A stretch of DNA of 8,397 nucleotides. Origin: Candidatus Cloacimonadota bacterium (GTDB taxonomy: Bacteria > Cloacimonadota > Cloacimonadia > Cloacimonadales > TCS61). Positions within the stretch are counted from its first letter, which is position 1. Each line of letters starts with the position of its first letter. Positions 1 through 6,612 of the stretch are shown one piece after another. The position numbers and the translations under genes were made by a program. The DNA lies in contig JAUVKM010000076.1 of assembly GCA_030596265.1 (NCBI GenBank), positions 1 to 8,397 on the forward strand, read 5' to 3'. The notes beneath the pieces are model-generated. The model saw only the letters and a program-made list of their open reading frames with translations. It did no database searches and had not been told where the DNA came from.

Positions 1-378
1 GACAAGGAATTATTAGCAAAGATAGAAAAACGTTTTCTTAATAAAAACGCAGGTTTTTTCACTCATCATATTGTTAAACGAGGAGATAATTTATATAATA
101 TTGCGAAAAAATATAAAACAACAGTTTCTCGAATTAAAAATCTGAATCATCTAAACTCTAATGTTATACATCCAGGACAGAAACTTAAGCTTTATGGAAC
201 CAGTTCCGGCGGGACAGTTCAAAAGACAAATAACTATCACACTGTAAAAAAGGGAGACACAGTTGGAACTATAGCGCAAAAATTAGGTATCTCGCAAAAG
301 AACCTGATTGCTGGGAATAATCTCAAAACACGAAATGGTATTATCATGATTTATCCAGGGCAAAAATTATATTATTAA
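1..378 (+). CDS. LysM-repeat cell-wall protein, 3' fragment (possibly MltD-like lytic transglycosylase)
   Basis: The reading frame is open from base 1 and ends with TAA at 376-378, giving the last 125 residues of a longer protein. Two LysM domains are visible. The first spans about residues 22-64 of the fragment (HHIVKRGDNLYNIAKKY ... HPGQKLKLY). The second spans about 79-125 (YHTVKKGDTVGTIAQKLG ... YPGQKLYY) and finishes at the stop. They are separated by a short Ser/Gly/Thr-rich linker at about 66-78. LysM domains bind N-acetylglucosamine in peptidoglycan, so the protein probably acts in the periplasm or at the cell wall. A C-terminal LysM pair is typical of MltD-type lytic transglycosylases, but the catalytic domain would lie upstream of the window, so that name is inference. 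A LysM-bearing peptidase or amidase is equally possible. The stop overlaps the rimI start by one base (TAATG), which marks it as an upstream member of the same operon. Confidence 0.9.
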   Translation, partial: DKELLAKIEKRFLNKNAGFFTHHIVKRGDNLYNIAKKYKTTVSRIKNLNHLNSNVIHPGQKLKLYGTSSGGTVQKTNNYHTVKKGDTVGTIAQKLGISQKNLIAGNNLKTRNGIIMIYPGQKLYY

Positions 379-839
379 TGAAAGAAAAGATCAGGGAAAT
401 GAAAAGGGAAGATATTCCCAACATTATGAGAATGGAGAAAGAACTTTTTGCAACATCTTGGGAAGAGGAGATGTTTATAGAAGAAATTGAAAAGCAATAC
501 GCTTATGTCTTGGAGATCAAAAATAAAATTATTGGTTATATTTGTGGTTGGAAGCTTCTCGATGAGTTTAATATAACGAACATTGCAGTTGCTTCAGATT
601 TTCAAAGAAAAGGATTTGGAAAAGCTCTTGTTCAGTTCCTTATGAGTAAATTACTGGACGAAAAATGCTTCAAATTTTTTCTCGAAGTGCGTGAATCTAA
701 CCAAGCAGCAAAAAAGCTGTATAAAAAATTGGGATTTGTTGTGATTGGATCAAGAAAAAATTATTATCATTCTCCAGAAGAGGATGCTATGGTTTTAGGA
801 GCAAATTTAATAAATATTATTAAAAAAAGGGCAACATAA
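378..839 (+). CDS. rimI: Ribosomal protein S18-alanine N-acetyltransferase RimI (GNAT family)
   Basis: This 153-residue GNAT acetyltransferase is the normal size for RimI, which transfers acetyl from acetyl-CoA to the N-terminal alanine of ribosomal protein S18 in the cytoplasm. Visible motifs are the NIAV strand (68-71), the acetyl-CoA pyrophosphate loop QRKGFGK (76-82), LEVRESN (102-108), LYKKLGF (114-120), the RimI-like RKNYY (126-130) and EDAMVL (135-140). Glu103 and Tyr115 sit at the positions of the catalytic Glu and Tyr known from E. coli RimI, with the same numbering. This block order separates it from generic GNATs. The ATG at 378 overlaps the preceding TAA. The only purine-rich tract, AGGG at 357-360, is too distant for a normal ribosome site, so initiation probably depends on coupling. 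The usual neighbours tsaB and tsaD are not in the window. Substrate specificity other than S18 cannot be excluded. Confidence 0.88.
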   Translation: MKEKIREMKREDIPNIMRMEKELFATSWEEEMFIEEIEKQYAYVLEIKNKIIGYICGWKLLDEFNITNIAVASDFQRKGFGKALVQFLMSKLLDEKCFKFFLEVRESNQAAKKLYKKLGFVVIGSRKNYYHSPEEDAMVLGANLINIIKKRAT

Positions 840-1462
840 TGAAAAAAGGTTTGTTTATTACTTTTGAAGGAATTGAAGGCTGTGGAAAATCTACACAAGC
901 ACGAATGCTAAAAGAATTTTTAATAAAATCAGGAAAACATGTGTTTCTTACACGTGAACCTGGTGGACCCAAAATAGCAGAAGAGATCCGTAAAATGCTT
1001 TTAAGTGTTAATAATAAAGAGATGCTACCTGAAACAGAAGTTCTTTTATATATGGCTTCCAGAAGCCAACATACGGGAGAATGGATCATTCCTGAACTAG
1101 AAAAAGGAAAGATAGTTATTTCCGATAGATATTACGACTCTACTTTTGCTTATCAGGGTGTTGCCAGAAAGATAGATGGAAAGCTTATTGACACAATTAG
1201 AAGATATGCAACTTTTGGACTTGTTCCGGATATTACTTTTCTGGTGGACTTACCAGAGGATATCGGTTTATCCAGAATTTTATCAAAAGATGCTGACAGG
1301 TTAGAACAGGAATCGATGGCATTCCACAAAAAAGTTAGAAATGGTTTTTTAGAATTGGCTAATAAAGAACCCGAAAGATTTGTCGTATTAGATGGTAATA
1401 AAAGTATTAAAGAAATTCATAATGATGTAATTAATATTATAGACAAGGAGTTGATTATATGA
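839..1462 (+). CDS. tmk: Thymidylate kinase (dTMP kinase)
   Basis: This enzyme phosphorylates dTMP to dTDP with ATP, an essential step in dTTP synthesis. The 207 residues match the family length. Landmarks are the P-loop GIEGCGKST (11-19), TREPGG (38-43) at the nucleotide-monophosphate site, DRYYDST (96-102) followed by AYQG (104-107), and the LID segment leading into DRLEQES (153-159). The P-loop lacks the arginine of human-type enzymes (DRxGKS), while arginines occur in and near the LID (146, 154). That is the bacterial type II arrangement seen in E. coli Tmk. The ATG at 839 overlaps the rimI TAA by one base, and AAGGG at 827-831 gives a reasonable ribosome-binding site about 7 nt upstream. 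The 3' end overlaps the protease gene by 4 nt (ATGA). The holB or DNA-replication neighbours common elsewhere are absent. Identification is secure. Confidence 0.96.
   Translation: MKKGLFITFEGIEGCGKSTQARMLKEFLIKSGKHVFLTREPGGPKIAEEIRKMLLSVNNKEMLPETEVLLYMASRSQHTGEWIIPELEKGKIVISDRYYDSTFAYQGVARKIDGKLIDTIRRYATFGLVPDITFLVDLPEDIGLSRILSKDADRLEQESMAFHKKVRNGFLELANKEPERFVVLDGNKSIKEIHNDVINIIDKELII
1445..1450 (+). promoter_or_regulatory. Shine-Dalgarno site for the S41 protease gene
   Basis: AAGGAG lies inside the tmk 3' end, 8 nt before the ATG at 1459. It favours that start over the in-frame Met8 (MSK) and shows that this organism uses Shine-Dalgarno initiation. Confidence 0.75.
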
Positions 1463-3117
1463 AAGAAGAGTTAAATAAAATGAGTAAAATCCTTTTCTCA
1501 GCAAGCGTGATCGGTTGGATTATTATTGGCATTCTACTTTTTAATTTTGTAAATGTAGACGCATCTAATTCTGAAGATACAAATATATACAAAAAACTAA
1601 AATTATTCAGTGAAGTACTTTTCAATGTAAGACAGAATTATGTAGAGGAACTTGATGTGGATGATCTGATAGACTCTGCTATCAAAGGAATGCTGGATGA
1701 AGTTGATCCGCATACACATTATTTCACTCCTGATGAATTTGATAAATTCAGTACAGACACAAAAGGTGAATTTGGCGGACTTGGTATCTCGATAGACAAG
1801 AAAGGCGATTATATAACCGTTGTAGCACCAATAGAAGGAACTCCTGCTTACAGAATGGGTATTCTTGCTGGTGATAAAATATCCAAAGTTGATGGAGAAA
1901 GTGTTGTTGGTGTTTCAACAGATGAATCCATAAAGAAAATGCGTGGTGAACCTGGTACAAAAGTTTTAATTTCTATCATCAGACCAGGAGTGAAAGATGA
2001 ATTGGAATTCGATATAATACGTGAAATAATTAAAATACACAGTATTCCATACTCATTTAAACTGGATAATGGAATTGGATACATGAGAATTCGTCAGTTC
2101 AATGCTAATACAACCTCAGATATGAGAGAAAAACTTGATGATCTAGAGGAAGAAGGTATTCGTGGACTCATTATAGATCTTAGATTTAATCCGGGTGGAC
2201 TTCTCAGAGAAGCAATAAATACAGTAAATGAATTTATTGGGAAAGGTAAACTTGTAGTATTCACTAAAGGTAGAGCACCTCAAACAAACATGGAATATCT
2301 AACTAAGTATAACAGAATTAGAGGTGATTATCCAGTTGTAGTTCTTATCAACAGTGGATCAGCAAGTGCATCAGAAATATTTGCTGGTTCATTGCAAGAT
2401 TGGGATCGTGGTTTAATAGTTGGACAAACATCTTTTGGAAAAGGCTCTGTTCAGCGTTTGTTCCCGCTTTCAGATGGTAATGGTATCAAAATAACAACTG
2501 CAAAATATTACATAAAATCAGGTAGATGTATCCACAAGGATCTTAATGATAAGCTATTGAAGGATGAACGTGTAATAAATGGTGATATATCTAAAGAAGA
2601 GATAATAGAAATGCAGGAAGAAGCTGAAGAAAAAAACCATGAGAATGTATATTACACTAACATGGGGAGAAAGGTGTATGGAGGAGGAGGAATAACTCCC
2701 GATATTGAGATCGAACAGTCTCTTCTTACTGATCTAGGCGTAGACCTACGTAGAAAAAATATTTTCTTTAACTATTCTGTAGATTATCTTATCGATCATG
2801 AGGAAAACGTTACATTAGATTATCTAGCTTCTAAGAAAGATATTGATGATCTCTTAAACTTTGCAAAAGCGGAAGAAATTGAATTTGAACAAGTTGAAGC
2901 AGATAGCATTAACAATTGGATCAAGAATGAATTGACCAGTAACATTATCGGTAGAAAATTCGGTGAAGTTGAGCGGTATAAAATCGTACTGGAAGAAGAT
3001 ACTCAACTCAAGGAAACAATGGAGATCTTTGAAAAATGCTCTACACTTGAAGAGATGTTCAAATATGCAGAAGAGATCAAACAGAATAAAAAAGAAGAAG
3101 AAAAGGATAATGAATAG
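1459..3117 (+). CDS. Membrane-anchored S41 carboxyl-terminal processing protease (CtpA/Prc family)
   Basis: This 552-residue serine protease of family S41 degrades or trims proteins in the periplasm from their C-termini. An N-terminal hydrophobic segment (about 11-32) after a short lysine-containing head looks like a signal anchor. Next come the family's N-terminal helical region with LDEVDPHTHYF (79-89), a PDZ domain (about 100-180, including GGLGISI and GTPAYRMGILAGDKI) and the protease core. The catalytic dyad is Ser303 in SGSASASEI and Lys328 in GQTSFGKGSVQ. They are 25 residues apart as in CtpB and Prc, with the supporting Gln at 332. About 50 mostly charged residues (about 357-407) separate the SGRCIHK strand from GGGGITPD (408-415), and a charged helical tail (about 416-552) follows. 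I associate both with FCB/Bacteroidota-type S41 proteins. It is the last gene of its operon, with a terminator 31 bp downstream. The physiological substrate cannot be read from sequence. Confidence 0.93.
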   Translation: MKEELNKMSKILFSASVIGWIIIGILLFNFVNVDASNSEDTNIYKKLKLFSEVLFNVRQNYVEELDVDDLIDSAIKGMLDEVDPHTHYFTPDEFDKFSTDTKGEFGGLGISIDKKGDYITVVAPIEGTPAYRMGILAGDKISKVDGESVVGVSTDESIKKMRGEPGTKVLISIIRPGVKDELEFDIIREIIKIHSIPYSFKLDNGIGYMRIRQFNANTTSDMREKLDDLEEEGIRGLIIDLRFNPGGLLREAINTVNEFIGKGKLVVFTKGRAPQTNMEYLTKYNRIRGDYPVVVLINSGSASASEIFAGSLQDWDRGLIVGQTSFGKGSVQRLFPLSDGNGIKITTAKYYIKSGRCIHKDLNDKLLKDERVINGDISKEEIIEMQEEAEEKNHENVYYTNMGRKVYGGGGITPDIEIEQSLLTDLGVDLRRKNIFFNYSVDYLIDHEENVTLDYLASKKDIDDLLNFAKAEEIEFEQVEADSINNWIKNELTSNIIGRKFGEVERYKIVLEEDTQLKETMEIFEKCSTLEEMFKYAEEIKQNKKEEEKDNE

Positions 3118-3147
3118 CATTTAATATCAAATCAGAATAATAATTAT

Positions 3148-3183
3148 AACCTTCCAGTATTTTTCTGAACTGGAAGGTTTTTT
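3148..3183 (+). terminator. Intrinsic (Rho-independent) terminator after the S41 protease gene
   Basis: An 11-bp perfect stem pairs AACCTTCCAGT (3148-3158) with ACTGGAAGGTT (3169-3179) around a 10-nt loop. A run of six T (3178-3183) follows and overlaps the stem end. It sits 31 bp after the protease stop and closes the LysM-rimI-tmk-protease unit. The A/T base of the stem means it may also work weakly on the opposite strand, but no convergent gene is present. Confidence 0.92.
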
Positions 3184-3250
3184 ATTTACCCTAATTTAGT
3201 TTATATATTTATAAATTATTCATTAAATAAATTACAATAATCAATAATTC

Positions 3251-3288
3251 TTGACATCTTTAAAATACATTTGTTTTGAGATTATAAT
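3251..3288 (+). promoter_or_regulatory. Probable metG promoter region (exact hexamers unresolved)
   Basis: The 133 bp between the terminator and metG is very AT-rich and must hold the metG promoter if the terminator is efficient. A perfect TTGACA (3251-3256) and a perfect TATAAT (3283-3288) are present, but they are 26 bp apart, too far for one standard sigma-70 promoter (about 17 bp). TACATTTG at 3266-3273 fits the Bacteroidota -7 pattern TAnnTTTG, without an obvious TTTG partner about 20 bp upstream. TATAAT with a degenerate AT-rich -35 would start transcription near 3295, leaving a short leader of about 20 nt. No T-box or SAM-riboswitch elements are visible. Confidence 0.5.
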
Positions 3289-3305
3289 AAAATTATAAGA
3301 AATAT

Positions 3306-3310
3306 GGAGA
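3306..3310 (+). promoter_or_regulatory. Ribosome-binding site that fixes the metG TTG start
   Basis: GGAGA lies 6 nt before the TTG at 3317. An ATG at 3304-3306 overlaps the site but is out of frame with metG. The TTG is therefore the supported start, and it gives the N-terminus expected of MetRS, about five residues before the VTSALTYANG block. Confidence 0.8.
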
Positions 3311-3316
3311 TAAATT

Positions 3317-5341
3317 TTGGAAAAATTTTTAGTAACTAGTGCGCTCACTTATGCAAATGGAAAACTACATATTGGTCACATTGCAGGGTCCTATTTAAAT
3401 GCAGATATTTTTGTTAGGTATCAGAAGTTAATTGGAAATGATGTGCTATATGTTGGTGGAACAGACGATTATGGAACGCCTATCTCACTTAAAGCTGAAG
3501 AAGAAAATGTTTCACCACAGGATATTGTAGAAAAATTCAATAAAAGCATGAGAGCCGATCTAAAAGGGTTAAATATTCAATTGGATAATTTTTCAGGAAC
3601 TTCACATCCGAATCATATAAAAAATTCACAAGATTTTTTTACAAATCTGTATGATGCTGGATACATTATAAAAAAAGATATTAAACAATTTTATGATGAA
3701 AAGCAGAAGCGTTTTTTATCGGATAGATATGTTGAGGGTATCTGTCCATTTTGCAAATCTGAAGGAGCGCGTGGAGATCAATGTGATACTTGCGGGAAAT
3801 TGATCGATGCAATGGATTTGATCGAACCTAAGAGCAAGCTTTCGGGTGAAGTTCCAATAATAAAGGATACAACGCACTGGTATCTTGATCTTCCTAAATT
3901 TGAGAAAGAATTACGTGAGTGGATAGATAAAAAAACATATTGGAAAGATAATGTTAAGAATTTTGTTCTTGGCTGGCTTAATGAAGGATTACAAGAACGT
4001 GGTATTACTCGAGATCTAAACTGGGGAGTTCCCATTCCATTGGAGAATACTGAAGGAAAAGTACTTTATGTTTGGTTTGATGCACCGATCGGATATCTTT
4101 CTTCAACCAAAGAATGGGCAGAAAAAATAGGTAAGCCTGATAAATGGAAAGATTATTGGCTTGATGATAAAACAAAGATGATACACTTTTTGGGAAAAGA
4201 CAACATCCCATTCCATACGATTATCTGGCCTGCAATGCTCTCAAAGCAGAAAGAGAGTTTCGTGCTTCCTTTCGATGTACCTGCCAATGAATTCCTGAAT
4301 CTGGAAGGACAGAAAATGTCCACAAGCCGCAACTGGACAGTTTGGGTAGAAGATTATCTGAAGTATTTTGAGGGTGAGTATCTACGTTATGTGCTGGCTG
4401 CTAATGCACCGGAAACAAAAGATAGCGATTTTAATTGGGAAGATTTCAGAATGCATATAAATTCAGAGCTTAATAACGTATTGGGCAATTTAGCAAATAG
4501 AACTTGTGTTTTTGTAAATAAGTATTTTGATGGAATTATCAAACGTCCAGAACAGTTTTCCGAATTATCAATGAATACTTTTGCGGAAGTGCATGAACTT
4601 GCTGATGAAGTCGGTAGATATTATTCAAATTATCAAGTTAGGAAGGCTACAAAACTATTTATGAATATTGCTCGAATTGGCAACAAGTACTTTGATGAAA
4701 CACAACCATGGAATGAGGTGAAGACAAATAAAAACAAAGCCTCAGAAACTTTGTATGTTTGTTTGGAAATATTGCGTATACTCTCAATTGTTTCATCACC
4801 GATAATACCTAAGAGCATGAAAACTCTTCATGAAATGATCGGTGTTGGGGTACCAATTACATGGGATAACGTTACAAAAAAATCATCAGAATATAATATC
4901 AATAATTTAGAAAGATTATTCAGGAAGATAGAAGAAAAGGAAGTTGAAGAGCAACTTGAGATCCTTGAAAAAAGACAAAAAGAGAATGTAAAGGAAGAGT
5001 GCATAATGGAACATAAATCTCAAATCGAATATGAAGACTTTATGAAACTGGAGATCCGTATTGTAAAAATATTAGAAGCTGAGAAAATTAATAAATCTAA
5101 TAAATTATTAAAACTTAAAGTAAATATTGGTGGGGAAGAACGTTCTGTGATAGCCGGTATTGGCAAAGATTATGAACCAAAAGAATTGATCGGCAAGAAA
5201 ATTCCAATGCTGATAAACCTGAAACCCAGAAAGGTGATGGGTGTAGAATCACAAGCAATGATCTTAGCAGCAGAAGATGATGGAAAACTTTCTATTTTAC
5301 ATGCGGACAAAGATGTAAAGGAAGGAAGTGAAATTTCCTGA
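3317..5341 (+). CDS. metG: Methionyl-tRNA synthetase with C-terminal tRNA-binding (Trbp111-like) domain
   Basis: This enzyme charges tRNA-Met with methionine, including the initiator tRNA. The 674 residues match the long E. coli-type homodimeric form. Class I signatures are HIGH (18-21) in the block starting VTSALTYANG, and KMSTS (333-337). A zinc knuckle in the connective-peptide insertion has cysteines 143, 146, 156 and 159 (CX2C-X9-CX2C). WFDAPIGY (253-260) belongs to the methionine/adenylate site region. The anticodon-binding helical domain runs from about 380 to 530, followed by a charged helical linker (about 530-565). The C-terminal OB-fold tRNA-binding domain (about 571-674, including DFMKLEIRI, SVIAGIG and LKPRKVMGVESQAM) supports dimerisation and tRNA binding. 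It uses a TTG start with a good ribosome site. It lies downstream of its own likely promoter and 41 bp before a diguanylate cyclase gene with no terminator between. Confidence 0.97.
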   Translation: MEKFLVTSALTYANGKLHIGHIAGSYLNADIFVRYQKLIGNDVLYVGGTDDYGTPISLKAEEENVSPQDIVEKFNKSMRADLKGLNIQLDNFSGTSHPNHIKNSQDFFTNLYDAGYIIKKDIKQFYDEKQKRFLSDRYVEGICPFCKSEGARGDQCDTCGKLIDAMDLIEPKSKLSGEVPIIKDTTHWYLDLPKFEKELREWIDKKTYWKDNVKNFVLGWLNEGLQERGITRDLNWGVPIPLENTEGKVLYVWFDAPIGYLSSTKEWAEKIGKPDKWKDYWLDDKTKMIHFLGKDNIPFHTIIWPAMLSKQKESFVLPFDVPANEFLNLEGQKMSTSRNWTVWVEDYLKYFEGEYLRYVLAANAPETKDSDFNWEDFRMHINSELNNVLGNLANRTCVFVNKYFDGIIKRPEQFSELSMNTFAEVHELADEVGRYYSNYQVRKATKLFMNIARIGNKYFDETQPWNEVKTNKNKASETLYVCLEILRILSIVSSPIIPKSMKTLHEMIGVGVPITWDNVTKKSSEYNINNLERLFRKIEEKEVEEQLEILEKRQKENVKEECIMEHKSQIEYEDFMKLEIRIVKILEAEKINKSNKLLKLKVNIGGEERSVIAGIGKDYEPKELIGKKIPMLINLKPRKVMGVESQAMILAAEDDGKLSILHADKDVKEGSEIS

Positions 5342-5356
5342 AAAGTAATTACATAA

Positions 5357-5381
5357 CCTGTAAAATCATGTGATTTACAGG
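5357..5381 (+). repeat. Inverted repeat / hairpin just before the cyclase start
   Basis: CCTGTAAA (5357-5364) pairs with TTTACAGG (5374-5381) over 8 bp with a 9-nt loop. With one bulged A, three more pairs (TCA/TGA) can form and leave a 2-nt loop. In RNA that inner closure is too tight, but in DNA it gives an 11+11 operator-like symmetry. No T-run follows on either strand, so it is unlikely to be a terminator. The right arm ends one base before the ATG at 5383, so the structure could affect translation of the cyclase or bind a regulator. TAAAAT at 5361-5366 also resembles a -10 hexamer, without a good -35. Confidence 0.6.
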
Positions 5382-5382
5382 A

Positions 5383-6597
5383 ATGGAGGTAAAGATCGCA
5401 AAACAACAAAATTCTAAGAAAAGCGTTACTGGGTCATTTCTTACAAAGAAGAATGCACCTTTAGAATTAATTCTGATTATAATTATAACAATAATTGTGT
5501 TTGTTCTATTAAAGGTTTTTCATGTATCAGATCACATGATGGGAACGTATGGTTTTTTTAATTATAAACTTGTTATTGAGCTTCTTATAATCTTCTTTGT
5601 AATAACTATAGGATTAATTATTTTCACTAATAGAAGATTTAAGGAGTATAAAGAAGATCTTGATGAATGGATGAATCTTGATTATAAACTACATCAATAT
5701 GAAAAGAAATTTGAGAATATTGTTTATAATGTTCCTGGTATCGCAATTTATGGTGTTGGTAAAGATCATAGTATAACTTACTGGAATCGTGCCTGTGAGA
5801 AAATGTTTGGATTTAAAAATAATAAAGCTATTGGTAGAAAGATCGAAGATTTAATTGTTCCAAACTCAAATTTTGAGAAATTTAAAAAAAATATTGATAG
5901 ATATTATGAAAGCAATATTGAAATTCGCCCAGGTGAAACTGAATATCTCCATAAAAATAAAAACATATTAAATGTGCTGACAAGTTTTCACAAACATGAA
6001 AATGTCTTTGGATATCAGGAGTTATATAATTTATCTGTTGATATGACCGAACTTAAAAAAACCAAAAAAGAACTGAAAAAATCAAATACAAAATTGCATA
6101 CATTGGCTAGAACCGACTCTCTTACTCAGCTTCCGAATCGACGTGCAATTTTGGAAAAACTTGATTATGAAAAACTAAAATTTGAAAGATCAAAGGAAGT
6201 TTTCACAATTGCAATGATCGATCTGGATAGCTTTAAAGACATCAATGATAAATACGGACATGAATGCGGTGATTTTGTTTTAAAGCAAATTTCTAATTTA
6301 ATGCTTGATCTTGTTAGAAAGCAAGATGTTGTGGGACGTTATGGTGGCGAAGAATTTATTTTGCTCCTTCCTCAAACAAATGCAAAAGGTGCATTACATG
6401 TAACAAAACTAATTCTTCAGCAAATTGCAAAATTTCCCATTACTTATAAAAATGAAGAAATCTCATTAACTGCTACAATAGGTGTTAGTGATTATAAGAA
6501 TGAAGAAATGACAATTAGCGATCTTATTAAAAATGCAGATAAAGCCATGTATAAAGGCAAATCTCAAGGCAAGAACAAGGTTGTAGTTTTAAAATAA
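5383..6597 (+). CDS. Membrane-bound PAS-GGDEF diguanylate cyclase
   Basis: This 404-residue enzyme is predicted to make cyclic di-GMP from two GTP. Two hydrophobic segments (about 27-45 and 62-82) flank a short loop of about 17 residues. A PAS domain (about 107-223, with the typical NVPGIAIYGVG and YWNRACEKMFGF) and a lysine-rich helical linker (222-240) lead to the GGDEF domain. That domain starts at DSLTQLPNRR (245-254). Catalytic residues look intact: GGEEF 321-325, Asp280 as metal ligand, and Asn288 and Asp297 at the guanine-binding positions. RxxD (312-315), five residues before GGEEF, is an intact inhibitory I-site, so product feedback is likely. No EAL or HD-GYP domain is present. The PAS ligand cannot be predicted. 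The ATG at 5383 is the only canonical start, though a Shine-Dalgarno sequence lies within it. Thus 404 residues is a best estimate, with 400 if the ATC at 5395 is used. The permease gene follows after 15 bp. Confidence 0.93.
   Translation: MEVKIAKQQNSKKSVTGSFLTKKNAPLELILIIIITIIVFVLLKVFHVSDHMMGTYGFFNYKLVIELLIIFFVITIGLIIFTNRRFKEYKEDLDEWMNLDYKLHQYEKKFENIVYNVPGIAIYGVGKDHSITYWNRACEKMFGFKNNKAIGRKIEDLIVPNSNFEKFKKNIDRYYESNIEIRPGETEYLHKNKNILNVLTSFHKHENVFGYQELYNLSVDMTELKKTKKELKKSNTKLHTLARTDSLTQLPNRRAILEKLDYEKLKFERSKEVFTIAMIDLDSFKDINDKYGHECGDFVLKQISNLMLDLVRKQDVVGRYGGEEFILLLPQTNAKGALHVTKLILQQIAKFPITYKNEEISLTATIGVSDYKNEEMTISDLIKNADKAMYKGKSQGKNKVVVLK
5385..5389 (+). promoter_or_regulatory. Strong Shine-Dalgarno sequence misplaced inside the first cyclase codons
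   Basis: GGAGG begins on the last base of the only canonical in-frame start, ATG 5383-5385, so it cannot serve that start in the usual way. Its normal spacing points to about 5395, where the in-frame codon is ATC. No in-frame ATG, GTG or TTG lies at that position. A TGA at 5371-5373 blocks any upstream start in this frame. Confidence 0.5.
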
Positions 6598-6601
6598 GCT
6601 T

Positions 6602-6607
6602 AAGGAA
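6602..6607 (+). promoter_or_regulatory. Ribosome-binding site for the permease gene
   Basis: AAGGAA lies 5 nt before the ATG at 6613, in the 15-bp gap after the cyclase stop. It supports this start and independent initiation within a shared transcript. Confidence 0.7.
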
Positions 6608-6612
6608 ATATT

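Noticed and set aside
79..375. Tandem DNA repeat in the LysM region
   Set aside because: The similarity is at protein level between two LysM domains. The DNA is too diverged to count as a nucleotide repeat.
3190..3250. AT-rich tract as an origin or mobile-element end
   Set aside because: I see no clear iterons, DnaA boxes, terminal inverted repeats or transposase remnants. It is better explained as promoter-upstream AT-rich DNA.
3118..3316. T-box or SAM riboswitch upstream of metG
   Set aside because: The region is short and AT-rich, with no T-box core and no S-box-like helices. The only clear structure is the terminator of the upstream operon.
5368..5373. ATG-TGA minimal start-stop ORF in the hairpin loop
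   Set aside because: There is no ribosome-binding sequence before it, and six bases of this kind occur easily by chance.
5357..5381. Rho-independent terminator for metG
   Set aside because: No T-run follows the stem on either strand, and the next gene's start is adjacent.
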